Of a stretch of DNA of 64,000 nucleotides, positions 7,425 through 15,328 are shown in pieces. The position numbers and the translations under genes are program-made. Under the pieces are notes generated by a model. The model ran no database searches. It worked only from the letters and a program-made list of their open reading frames with translations, and was not told the origin of the DNA. Position 1 is the stretch's first letter. Every line of letters begins with the position of its first letter. Origin of the DNA: Sphingobium sp. AP50 (GTDB taxonomy: Bacteria; Pseudomonadota; Alphaproteobacteria; Sphingomonadales; Sphingomonadaceae); assembly GCF_900109095.1 (NCBI RefSeq), contig NZ_FNYZ01000002.1:186001-250000 (forward strand). The letters run 5' to 3'.

Positions 7425-8651
7425 TCAGGCGGCTGCCCGCGTTCGGATCGAGCGCGCCAGCAACTGCTGGTAAACGGGTTCGTAACGCAAAATGTTTGAC
7501 GACCAGTTACGATCGCGCTCGACGAAGGCGCGTGCGACGGCGCGGCGCGCATCCCATCCGGCACGATCGGCGAACAGGCCAGCGAGCGATTCGGCAATCG
7601 CAGCGGGGTCGTCCGGCGCGAACAAAGTGCCGGTCACGCCGTCCTCGATCAGTTCGCGATGACCGCCCACGCTGGACGCAGCGACCAGTCGCCCCTGCGC
7701 CATCGCCTCCAGCGGCTTGAGCGGGGTGACGAGATCGGTGAGGCGCATCGCCTTGCGCGGATAGGCCAGCACATCGACCTGCGCATAATAATGTTCGACC
7801 TGATCATGCGGCACCCGGCCGACGAAGACGATATGGTCGGTGAAGGGAGAAGCCAGTGCCTGATCCCGCAGCGCCTGTTCCATCGGCCCCCCGCCGACCA
7901 GCAGCAGCTTTGCCTTGGGACGGGCGCGCACGAGTCGCGGCATGGCGGCGATCAGATCGTCCAGCCCCTCATAATCATAGAAGCTGCCGATGAAGCCGAC
8001 GACATCGGCGCCCTCCAGCCCCAGCTTCGCGGTCAGCGCCGGATCGCGCGGCACCGGCGTTCCGAACTGGTCCATGTCGACACCATTGGGCGACACGATG
8101 ATCTTGTTCGCATCGATACCCCGCGCGATCAGATCGCCGCGCAGCCCTTCGCAGATGACCGCCACGGCGTCAGCATTGCGCACGGCATGGGTTTCAAGCT
8201 GCCGGGTCAGCCAGTAGCGCGGGCTGCCTTCGGTCCCGGTGCCGTTGCCGACCGCCGCATCCTCCCAGAAAGCGCGGATTTCGTAGATCATCGGGATGCC
8301 GTGCCGCTTGGCCACGCGCTGGGCGGCAATGGCATTGAGCACCGGCGAATGGGCGTGGATCACGTCCGGCCGCCATTGCCGCACCAGCGCGTCGATTGCA
8401 TCGGCATGGGCCGAAATGTCGCGCCATTCGCGCAGCACCGCATTGCCGGTGGCCGGTTCGCCGGGTGTGCGATGAAAAATGAGGCCATCGACCTCCTCCT
8501 GCAAAGGCCCCGCCGCGCTGTGGCGGCGGCCGGTGATGCCGCGGACCTGCCACCCCTTGGCGATCTGCGCGCGCAGAATCGCCCGGGTGCGGAACGTATA
8601 GCCGCTGTGCATCGGAAGACTGTGGTCCAGCACATGGAGAATATGAGTCAT
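7425..8651 (-). CDS. GT4-family glycosyltransferase, exosortase A system-associated type
   Basis: 408 residues from the ATG at 8651 with AAGGCAGG upstream (a TTG at 8672 is a poorer start). The N-terminus MTHILHVLDHSLPMHSGYTF and the pattern YTFRTRAILRAQ are the hallmark of the glycosyltransferase subfamily that co-occurs with exosortase A/PEP-CTERM systems. The C-terminal nucleotide-sugar domain shows IVSPNGVDMDQF, VGFIGSFYDYEGLDDLI and a late MRLTDLVTPLKPLEAMAQGRLVAASSVGGHRELIEDG, the usual GT4 retaining-transferase EX7E-type region. It likely transfers a sugar on the cytosolic face of the membrane during exopolysaccharide assembly. It is divergent from the O-ligase gene at 8897. Confidence 0.88.
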   Translation of the reverse strand: MTHILHVLDHSLPMHSGYTFRTRAILRAQIAKGWQVRGITGRRHSAAGPLQEEVDGLIFHRTPGEPATGNAVLREWRDISAHADAIDALVRQWRPDVIHAHSPVLNAIAAQRVAKRHGIPMIYEIRAFWEDAAVGNGTGTEGSPRYWLTRQLETHAVRNADAVAVICEGLRGDLIARGIDANKIIVSPNGVDMDQFGTPVPRDPALTAKLGLEGADVVGFIGSFYDYEGLDDLIAAMPRLVRARPKAKLLLVGGGPMEQALRDQALASPFTDHIVFVGRVPHDQVEHYYAQVDVLAYPRKAMRLTDLVTPLKPLEAMAQGRLVAASSVGGHRELIEDGVTGTLFAPDDPAAIAESLAGLFADRAGWDARRAVARAFVERDRNWSSNILRYEPVYQQLLARSIRTRAAA

Positions 8652-8757
8652 AGCCTGCCTTGTGTGACTCAAAAGGTTTAACGGCCCGTCAACTCTGTAT
8701 CGCTAGGAGAAAGGCCGTGCGCACCCTAACCCAGCCCTTCGCGATGATCGACGCCCA

Positions 8758-8904
8758 ATGATCGATGCCTTATCCCTGCTGGTCAGCCATGGCGCAATCC
8801 TGCTGGCTGCGTGGCGGTTGCTGCCGCGCGCGGACCTGGACCGCGATCCCGATCCGCAGGGGCCGGGCGCCCCCGATTCGCCGGAGTCGCGCGCCGATGC
8901 GTGA
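8758..8904 (+). CDS. Possible 48-residue membrane peptide upstream of the O-ligase-like gene
   Basis: An open frame from the ATG at 8758 encodes MIDALSLLVSHGAILLAAWR, one hydrophobic helix, followed by a short Asp/Pro-rich tail. Its stop overlaps the ATG of the next gene by eight bases. A still smaller frame (GTG 8717 to TGA 8761, 14 codons, behind AGGAGAAAGG) overlaps its start by ATGA. The chain of overlaps suggests real translational coupling, but there is no homology evidence from reading alone. Confidence 0.4.
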   Translation: MIDALSLLVSHGAILLAAWRLLPRADLDRDPDPQGPGAPDSPESRADA

Positions 8905-10261
8905 CCTGTTCTTCGTCGCCTTCCTTGGCCTCTTCTTCCTGATGGGGTTCCGTCGGCCGTTCCTGCTGGTCGCGGTTTATGCCTATATCGATATCGTATC
9001 GCCCCAGCGCCTGTCCTATGTGCTGCTGAACAGCATCCCCATTTCCTTCATCGCCTTTGCCGCGATGGTCGGCGCCTGGCTGCTGGTGGACGATAAGAAG
9101 GATTGCCGATTCTCCGCGCGGCAGGGGCTGATGCTGCTGCTGGTCGCCTGGTGCGGTTACACCACGCTGACCGCCGATTTCCCGGTCGAGGCGATGACCA
9201 AGTGGAACTGGGTGTGGAAAGCGATCATCGCGGGCGTGTTCCTGCCGCTGGTGCTGCGCACACGCCTGCGAATCGAGGCGCTGATCGTGTTCATGATCCT
9301 GTGCGCCAGTACCATCATCATCAATGGCGGCATGAAGACCGCGCTGTCGGGCGGCGGCTATGGCGTGCTGAACCTGATGGTGGAGAATAATAGCGGCCTG
9401 TATGAAGGCAGCATCATCAGTTGCGTCGCCATCGCGCTGATCCCGCTGATCCTGTGGGTTTGTACCCATGGCACCATCTTCCCGCGCGACTGGAAGGTGA
9501 AGCTCTTCTGTTACTGCCTGTGCCTGGCCTGCATGCTGATGCCGGTCGGCACGGAAGCGCGCACCGGACTGGTCTGTCTGGTCATCCTGGCGGGCATGAT
9601 GCTGCTGCGGTCGAAGAAGAAGTTCGTCTATGGCCCGCTGATGGCGCTGGCGGCGCTGGCCGCCATCCCCTTCCTGCCGGCCAGCTTCACCCAGCGCATG
9701 GGGACGATCGAAAATCATCAGGGCGACGAAAGCGCCTCCACGCGAGTCGCGGTGTGGATGTGGACGCTCGACTATGTGAAGACGCATCCGGGTGGCGGCG
9801 GCTTCGACAATTATCTCCAGAACAGTTTCACCTATTTCGCCCAGAGCACGATCACCGACGCTGACGGCAGCCGGGTCGAGCGCCGGCTCGTCACCGACAA
9901 GGGGCGTGCCTATCACAGCGCCTATTTCGAGCTGCTGGGCGAACAGGGCTATTTCGGTTTCGCCATCTGGGCGCTGATTCACTTCATCTGCTTCATTCGC
10001 ACCGAAGCCATCCGCCGCACCTATCGCAAGCGTGACGGACCGGATGAGGCGTGGATCGCACCGCTCGCGATCGCGCTGCAACAAGGACATATAATATACA
10101 TGATCGGGTCGCTGTTCGTGGGTATCGCTTATCAACCCTTCATCTTCATGATGCTGGCCCTGCAAATCGGGCTGGACACCTATCTGACACGCAAGCGCAA
10201 GGATGCGGCGCGCGCGCAACTGGGCGCGGCGCTCGCCGCGCAGCGCGGATTGCCGGCATGA
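8897..10261 (+). CDS. Putative O-glycosylation ligase (Wzy/O-antigen ligase-like), exosortase A system-associated type
   Basis: 454 residues from the ATG at 8897 (MRDLFFVAFLGLFFLMGFRR); an upstream ATG at 8765 only extends the frame through the small gene. About ten to twelve hydrophobic helices are visible, and the large loop between late helices contains MGTIENHQGDESASTRVAVW and GRAYHSAYFELLGEQGYFGF, the signature region of Wzy_C-type ligases found with exosortase A. These enzymes polymerise or ligate glycans on the periplasmic side of the inner membrane. The divergent GT4 gene belongs to the same association, but no exosortase gene is in the window. It overlaps the next gene by ATGA. Confidence 0.88.
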   Translation: MRDLFFVAFLGLFFLMGFRRPFLLVAVYAYIDIVSPQRLSYVLLNSIPISFIAFAAMVGAWLLVDDKKDCRFSARQGLMLLLVAWCGYTTLTADFPVEAMTKWNWVWKAIIAGVFLPLVLRTRLRIEALIVFMILCASTIIINGGMKTALSGGGYGVLNLMVENNSGLYEGSIISCVAIALIPLILWVCTHGTIFPRDWKVKLFCYCLCLACMLMPVGTEARTGLVCLVILAGMMLLRSKKKFVYGPLMALAALAAIPFLPASFTQRMGTIENHQGDESASTRVAVWMWTLDYVKTHPGGGGFDNYLQNSFTYFAQSTITDADGSRVERRLVTDKGRAYHSAYFELLGEQGYFGFAIWALIHFICFIRTEAIRRTYRKRDGPDEAWIAPLAIALQQGHIIYMIGSLFVGIAYQPFIFMMLALQIGLDTYLTRKRKDAARAQLGAALAAQRGLPA

Positions 10262-10935
10262 GCGGCGAATTGCGTGCGCTGGGGCTGGCGCACGGGCTGA
10301 TATTGGGCCTGCTGCTCGCCTCTCCACTGGTTGCGCCGGGCCTGTTGCCATGGGGCGTGGACGCACTGCTGCTGGTGGGCGGATTTCAGTTGCGGCTGGC
10401 CGACCGGCGCTTTGCGCTGCGGGGTGAGGCGAAGGACTGGATCAGCCATATATTGATGGCGCCGACCCGGCTGCTGCGCTGGGGGGCGACGGCCGTGGTC
10501 GCCCTGATCGCGGGGGACATGGGGCTGGCGCAGACCATAGCACTGGCGGCGATCGTGTGCGAACTGGTCGCCTATCCGCTCTGCACATTGTTGCTGGGGC
10601 AGCGTGGCCTGCGCTGGAGCACGGGCGCGCTGATCCTGTTGCTGGTCGCGATCGGCGTGATGGCGCGCAATCCGGCGCATCCGATCCTGTGCTTCCTGAT
10701 CGGCGTCACCGCCTGCATGGTGTGGCTGCGCGGTCCCGATGGAGAGCCGCGCGCGCTGGCGCTGGCGCTGGGCGGCGGCGCAGCGGCGACGCTGACCTTG
10801 CTGGTGCCCGGCGCCCTGCCCTTTGCCGCGCCGATCATCACCGTCTGTGCGACATGGGTGCTGGCGCATCTGTCGGTGCTGCGCCGCCGCCCCCTGCCCT
10901 GGCGTCTAGGCACGCCGCCGATCCGGGTCCGGTAG
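10258..10935 (+). CDS. Polytopic membrane protein, unknown, following the O-ligase
   Basis: 225 residues starting in the ATGA overlap with the O-ligase-like gene. Roughly seven hydrophobic segments cover most of the length, separated by short Arg-rich loops such as RLADRRFALRGEAKDW and LSVLRRRPLPWRLG. There is no signal peptide and no recognisable catalytic motif. The strict overlap places it in the same operon, so a role in the same glycan pathway is likely but not shown. I do not recognise a family. Confidence 0.6.
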   Translation: MSGELRALGLAHGLILGLLLASPLVAPGLLPWGVDALLLVGGFQLRLADRRFALRGEAKDWISHILMAPTRLLRWGATAVVALIAGDMGLAQTIALAAIVCELVAYPLCTLLLGQRGLRWSTGALILLLVAIGVMARNPAHPILCFLIGVTACMVWLRGPDGEPRALALALGGGAAATLTLLVPGALPFAAPIITVCATWVLAHLSVLRRRPLPWRLGTPPIRVR

Positions 10936-10959
10936 GAACGAAGCGATGCATCAGGGGTT

Positions 10960-10989
10960 TTGCGCCATGAGAAGGATAATATGGCGCAA
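10960..10989 (+). promoter_or_regulatory. Start-codon hairpin of the topoisomerase IB gene
   Basis: TTGCGCCAT (10960-10968) pairs perfectly with ATGGCGCAA (10981-10989), whose first three bases are the proposed start codon. The 12-base loop contains the Shine-Dalgarno AGAAGGA. In RNA this would hide the AUG while displaying the ribosome site. Structure is read directly; a control role is inferred. Confidence 0.4.
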
Positions 10990-11988
10990 TCCCCCATCGT
11001 CCATGCGGACGATAGCATTCCCGGCATCACGCGGCGCGCGCTGAAACGCGGCTGGGCCTATCGGGATGCCGATGGCAGGCGCATCACCGATCGCGACGAG
11101 ATCGACCGGCTGAATGCCATCGCCCTGCCGCCCGCCTATCGCGACTGCTGGTTCTGTCCGTCGCCCTACGGCCATATTCAGGCGATCGGCTATGACGACC
11201 GGGGCCGCAAACAATATCGCTATCATCCCGACTTCCGCGCCGCGCGGGAGGCAGAGAAATATGCCGGCTGCCCCGATTTCGGCCGCGCCCTGCCGAAATT
11301 GCGCGAGCAACTGGAAATCGACCTGTCGCAGCGCGGCCTGCGCAAGGATCGCACCATTGCGGTGGTCATCCGTCTGCTCGATCTGGCGAAGCTGCGGGTG
11401 GGCAATGAACATTATGCCACCACCAACAAAAGCTTCGGCGCGACCACGCTGCGTCGCCGCCATTATGACCTGAACGGCAAATCGCTGACGCTGCGCTACC
11501 GCGCCAAGTCTGGCAAGCAGCAGCAACTGACCGTGACCGACAGCCGCCTGCTGCGATTCGTGCGGCAGGTGCAGGATCTGCCGGGCCAGCATCTGTTCCA
11601 ATATCTGGACGAGGATGGCGAAGCGCGGCCGATCTGTTCCAGCGACGTCAACGCCTATATCGCGCAGGCCATGGGCGCGCCCTTCACTGCCAAGCATTTC
11701 CGCACATGGGGGGCTTCGGCCATCGCCTTCGAAACGCTGGCGGCTCAACATGTCAGCCTGAAGCAGATGATCGATCCGGTGGCGCAAGCGCTGGGCAACA
11801 CGCCCGCGATCAGCCGCAAAAGCTACATCCACCCCGCCCTGATCGCGCTTTGCCGTGAAGGGCAGGATGAATGGCGCGCGGGGCTTCGCCTGCCGCGCCG
11901 AACCCGCTATCTATCCCGCACGGAACGCGGCCTGATCGCCTTCCTCGATTCCATCGCCGATTGCGCCCCGCTTGCAGCGGCGGCCTGA
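10981..11988 (+). CDS. DNA topoisomerase IB (eukaryotic/poxvirus-like)
   Basis: 335 residues. The start at 10981 has AGAAGGA seven bases upstream; an ATG at 10960 is less likely. The N-terminal domain has GRRITDRDEIDRLNAIALPPAYRDCWFCPSPYGHIQAIGYDDRGRKQYRYH, the characteristic bacterial TopIB opening. The catalytic core shows KLRVGNEHYA, the RAKSGKQQQLTV strand, HFRTWGAS and the active-site tyrosine in ISRKSYIHP. The enzyme nicks one strand, forms a 3'-phosphotyrosine link and relaxes supercoils without ATP. It stands alone, with a short gap to the O-ligase operon and to the MscS gene downstream. Confidence 0.93.
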   Translation: MAQSPIVHADDSIPGITRRALKRGWAYRDADGRRITDRDEIDRLNAIALPPAYRDCWFCPSPYGHIQAIGYDDRGRKQYRYHPDFRAAREAEKYAGCPDFGRALPKLREQLEIDLSQRGLRKDRTIAVVIRLLDLAKLRVGNEHYATTNKSFGATTLRRRHYDLNGKSLTLRYRAKSGKQQQLTVTDSRLLRFVRQVQDLPGQHLFQYLDEDGEARPICSSDVNAYIAQAMGAPFTAKHFRTWGASAIAFETLAAQHVSLKQMIDPVAQALGNTPAISRKSYIHPALIALCREGQDEWRAGLRLPRRTRYLSRTERGLIAFLDSIADCAPLAAAA

Positions 11989-12018
11989 AACGGTTTCCAA
12001 ACTCCAGACAGGACAGGC

Positions 12019-13176
12019 ATGGCCAGCAAGAAAGACCCCGCCCTTCCCGATATCGACGTGACCCCGCCCAACCTTGCCGAAATGTGGCATTCCACCGTGC
12101 ACTGGTTCCAGCTTCACTATCTCCAGATCCTGATTGCGGTGGGCGCGGGGACGCTGATCTACCTTGCGCTTGCCGCCCTGCGGGAATTTGGCAAGCGGCA
12201 TAAGGGCCATAGCGGCGATCCGCTGGGCTATACCAATGTGCTGGGCCGCGCCGCCGCACGCACTACCCAATTTTTCATGATGATGATCGCTGCCCGGCTG
12301 GTCGTGGGCTATGCCGATGCGCCGGTGTCGCTGGCCAAGACAGTCGGCTTCCTGTTCACCATCGCAACCGTGTTGCAGGCCGCCATCTGGGCGCGGGAAA
12401 TCATCCTGGGCCTGATCGAGCGCAAGACGCTGGCCGAGGATGGCGGTGGCGAGACGCTGGCCAATGCCATGGGCCTGATCCGTGTGCTGGTCAGCTTCGC
12501 GCTGTTCGCCATCGCGGCGATCGTGGTGCTGGACAATCTGGGCGTCAACGTCACCGGTCTGGTCGCGGGCCTTGGCATTGGCGGTATCGCCATCGGTCTG
12601 GCGGCGCAGGGCATCTTTTCCGACCTGTTTGCGGCGCTGTCGATCATCTTCGACAAGCCGTTCCGCCGGGGCGAGATCATCACCTATGACCAGACCACGG
12701 CGCGGGTGGAGAAGATCGGCCTCAAGAGCACGCGGCTGCGCGCGATGAGCGGCGAGAAGAAGGTGATGTCCAACGCCAATCTGCTCCAGAAGGAAATTAC
12801 CAGCCTTCAGACGCTGATCCAGCGGCGCGTCACCTTTGCCATCGGCATCGTCTACCAGACGCCGGAGGACAAGGCGGAGGCGATTCCCGCCATCCTCCAG
12901 AAGATCGTCGAGGCGGAAGGATTCCTGTTCGTGCATGCCGGGATGGTGCGTTTCGGCGCCAGTTCGCTGGATTATGAGCTGAGCTTCGACGTGCCGGACC
13001 CGGACACGCACGACTATTTCCAGTCGCGCCACCGCATGGGACTGGCCATCTGGAAGGCGTTCAATGCCGAGGGGATCGAATTCGCCTATCCTTCGCAGAC
13101 GACCTTCACCGCTGCGCCGGACGGGCGGCTGGTCATGCCCTATGCCGAACCGGCGCCGGCGGTGGAGCCGCGGTAA
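12019..13176 (+). CDS. MscS-family mechanosensitive channel
   Basis: 385 residues with about four to five N-terminal hydrophobic helices and a cytosolic MscS domain. The pore region reads LGVNVTGLVAGLGIGGIAIGLAAQGIFSDLFAALSIIFDKPFRRGEIIT, the classical alternating Gly/Ala MscS pore helix followed by the beta domain with RGEIITYDQTTARVEKIGLKSTRLRAMSGEKKVMSNANLL. Such channels open under membrane tension to release solutes during hypo-osmotic shock, though shorter paralogues often have unknown gating. A second MscS-type gene is at 15329, not closely similar, with sseA-metC in between. Confidence 0.9.
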   Translation: MASKKDPALPDIDVTPPNLAEMWHSTVHWFQLHYLQILIAVGAGTLIYLALAALREFGKRHKGHSGDPLGYTNVLGRAAARTTQFFMMMIAARLVVGYADAPVSLAKTVGFLFTIATVLQAAIWAREIILGLIERKTLAEDGGGETLANAMGLIRVLVSFALFAIAAIVVLDNLGVNVTGLVAGLGIGGIAIGLAAQGIFSDLFAALSIIFDKPFRRGEIITYDQTTARVEKIGLKSTRLRAMSGEKKVMSNANLLQKEITSLQTLIQRRVTFAIGIVYQTPEDKAEAIPAILQKIVEAEGFLFVHAGMVRFGASSLDYELSFDVPDPDTHDYFQSRHRMGLAIWKAFNAEGIEFAYPSQTTFTAAPDGRLVMPYAEPAPAVEPR

Positions 13177-13190
13177 TCTTGCCTTTCGAT

Positions 13191-13261
13191 TTGGTCCCGC
13201 GAATAGGTTGCGGGGCCAAGTCGCGCTTTAATCGAAGGCGGGCAGGCCCTAAGAGGTCTGC
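13191..13261 (+). promoter_or_regulatory. Structured leader before sseA-metC
   Basis: Two stems are visible in the 85-bp gap. TTGGTCCCGC (13191-13200) pairs with GCGGGGCCAA (13210-13219) with one G-U. GCAGGCC (13242-13248) pairs with GGTCTGC (13255-13261) with one G-U, ending at the base before the sseA ATG. The ribosome site AAGAGG (13251-13256) lies in the second loop and stem. This could be a terminator of the MscS gene plus a translational control hairpin; no known riboswitch class fits by eye. Confidence 0.35.
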
Positions 13262-14107
13262 ATGAGCATTTTCATTTCCACCGATGCCCTAGCCAGCGCA
13301 CTGGGTGAACCCGGTCTGCGCATAGTGGACGCCACGCTGTTCCTGCCCGGCACGCCGCGGGACGCGCGCGCGGAATATGAGGCCGGTCATATTCCCGGCG
13401 CCGCCTTCCTCGATCTCGACACGCTGGCCGATCCGAGCGATCCCGCGCCGCACAGCCTGCCGACCGACGATGCCATGACGCAGCGGGTGCAGGCGCTGGG
13501 CATCGACGCCGACAGCCGCATCATCCTGTATGACAACAGTCCGATCCGCAGCGCCGCGCGCGCATGGTGGATGATGCGCCTCTATGGCGTGGGCGCGTCC
13601 GCCGCGATCCTGGATGGCGGGCTGCCCAAATGGCTGGCGGAAGGCCGCGCGACGGAAAGCGGCGCGGCGACGCCCGCTCCCGGCACTGCGACCGCCCGGA
13701 TCGACCGCGCGCAGGTGCGCAGCAAGTCGGACATGCTGGCCAATCTGGCAAGTGGCGAGAGCCAGATGCTGGACGCGCGCGGCGCGGGCCGCTTCACCGG
13801 CACCGAAGCGGAGCCGCGCCCCGGCATGGCGTCCGGCCATATCCCCGGATCGCGCAACCTGCCTTATTCGTCGCTGTTCGCCGCCGACAACAGCATGAAG
13901 TCGTCCGAGGAACTGCGCGCACTCTATGAAGGCGTGGGCATCGACCTTGATCGACCGGTCATCACCACCTGTGGCAGCGGCGTCACCGCCGCGATCCTGC
14001 TCGCCGGCCTTGAGACACTCGGTGCGACCGACGTCAGCCTCTATGACGGCAGCTGGGCCGAATGGGGTTTCGACCCGGCGACACCCAAGGCGACAGGCGC
14101 AGCATGA
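13262..14107 (+). CDS. sseA: 3-mercaptopyruvate sulfurtransferase (two rhodanese domains)
   Basis: 281 residues, two rhodanese folds. The N-terminal inactive domain shows IVDATLFLPGTPRDARAEYEAGHIPGAAFLDLD and IILYDNSPIRSAARAWWMMRLYG. The C-terminal domain has MLDARGAGRFTGTEAEPRPGMASGHIPGSRNLPY and the active loop ITTCGSGVTAAI; CGSGVT rather than CRKGVT is the signature of mercaptopyruvate rather than thiosulfate sulfurtransferases. The enzyme transfers sulfur from 3-mercaptopyruvate to thiol or cyanide acceptors in the cytosol. It overlaps metC by ATGA, forming a sulfur amino acid operon. Confidence 0.95.
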   Translation: MSIFISTDALASALGEPGLRIVDATLFLPGTPRDARAEYEAGHIPGAAFLDLDTLADPSDPAPHSLPTDDAMTQRVQALGIDADSRIILYDNSPIRSAARAWWMMRLYGVGASAAILDGGLPKWLAEGRATESGAATPAPGTATARIDRAQVRSKSDMLANLASGESQMLDARGAGRFTGTEAEPRPGMASGHIPGSRNLPYSSLFAADNSMKSSEELRALYEGVGIDLDRPVITTCGSGVTAAILLAGLETLGATDVSLYDGSWAEWGFDPATPKATGAA

Positions 14108-15324
14108 GCATTCCCAATGATCGCAAGCCGCTGACCAAGCTGGCACAGGCCGGACGCAGGCCGGAATGGACGGGGATGCCGGGGCAACCCGGCGGCATCG
14201 TCAGCCCGCCGGTCTGGCGCGCGTCGACCATCCTCTATGACGATGTCGCCCATCTGCGGAAGGCGGCGGGCAGCAGCACGCATGAGCGGCTCTTCTATGG
14301 GCGCAAAGGCACGCCGACCGCCTGGAGCCTGGCCGATGCGCTCACCGAAATGGAGCCGGGCGCGGAAGGGACGATGCTCTATCCGTCGGGTGTCGCGGCG
14401 ATCGCCTGCGCGCTGATGGCGGTGCTGAAACCCGGCGACCGGCTGCTGATGGTCGACAGCGCCTATGACCCGACCCGCAATTTCTGCGAGCAGATGCTCC
14501 GCCCCCAAGGCATCGAGACGATCTATTATGATCCGACCGATGTCACCGCGCTCGACGCCCATCTGGCAAGCGGGCCGATCCGCGCGATCTTCCTCGAAAG
14601 CCCCGGCAGCCTGACCTTCGAGGTGCAGGATATTCCCGCGATCACCCGCTGGGCGAAAGCCAACGGGGTCGTCACCCTGCTCGACAATACATGGGCGACG
14701 CCGCTCTATTTCCCGGCGATGGCGCATGGCGTGGATATCGCCCTGCTCGCCTGCACCAAATATATTGTCGGCCATTCGGACGTGATGATGGGCAGCGCAA
14801 CGGCCAATGCGGAATGGTTCGGCAAGCTGCGCCAGACCGCCTATCTGTTCGGGCAGATGGTCAGCCCCGACGATGCCTGGCTGGCGGCGCGGGGCCTACG
14901 CACGCTGGGCGTGCGGCTAAAACAGCATCAGGACAGCTCGGTCACGATCGCGCATTGGCTGAAAGCGCAGCCGGACGTCGCCCGCGTGCTGCATCCGGCG
15001 CTGCCGGACTGCCCCGGCCATGCGCTGTGGCAACGGGATTTCAGCGGCTCCACCGGCCTGTTCAGCTTCATCCTGAAGGGGGGCGATGAGAAAGCGCGGG
15101 CCGCCCTGATCGATGGTCTCGCCCATTTCGGCATCGGCTATAGCTGGGGCGGCTTCGAAAGCCTGGCCCTGCCGGTCGATCCGGCCCGTTATCGCAGCGC
15201 CACGAACTGGGCGGCGGAGGGGCCGGCGGTGCGCCTGCATATTGGCCTGGAAGATACGGCCGATCTGATCGCGGACCTCGACGCGGGGCTTGCCCGCTTC
15301 CGCGCGATCCGCGACGCGGGCTGA
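14104..15324 (+). CDS. metC: Cystathionine beta-lyase (PLP, Cys/Met metabolism family)
   Basis: 406 residues starting in the ATGA overlap with sseA. Visible family features are FYGRKGTPTAWSLADALTEMEPG, GTMLYPSGVAAIACALMAVL, MVDSAYDPTRNFCEQML, and LLDNTWATPLYFPAMAHGVDIALLACTKYIVGHSDVMMGSA with the PLP lysine in CTKY. The ending GYSWGGFESLALP is typical of MetC rather than cystathionine gamma-synthase. It cleaves cystathionine to homocysteine, pyruvate and ammonia, and may also release sulfide from cysteine. Co-transcription with the sulfurtransferase suggests that both handle cysteine-derived sulfur. Confidence 0.93.
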   Translation: MSIPNDRKPLTKLAQAGRRPEWTGMPGQPGGIVSPPVWRASTILYDDVAHLRKAAGSSTHERLFYGRKGTPTAWSLADALTEMEPGAEGTMLYPSGVAAIACALMAVLKPGDRLLMVDSAYDPTRNFCEQMLRPQGIETIYYDPTDVTALDAHLASGPIRAIFLESPGSLTFEVQDIPAITRWAKANGVVTLLDNTWATPLYFPAMAHGVDIALLACTKYIVGHSDVMMGSATANAEWFGKLRQTAYLFGQMVSPDDAWLAARGLRTLGVRLKQHQDSSVTIAHWLKAQPDVARVLHPALPDCPGHALWQRDFSGSTGLFSFILKGGDEKARAALIDGLAHFGIGYSWGGFESLALPVDPARYRSATNWAAEGPAVRLHIGLEDTADLIADLDAGLARFRAIRDAG

Positions 15325-15328
15325 TGCG

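Noticed and set aside
13177..13261. SAM-II or SAM/SAH riboswitch before sseA-metC
   Set aside because: I could not match the conserved pseudoknot sequence of either class; kept only as an unassigned leader.
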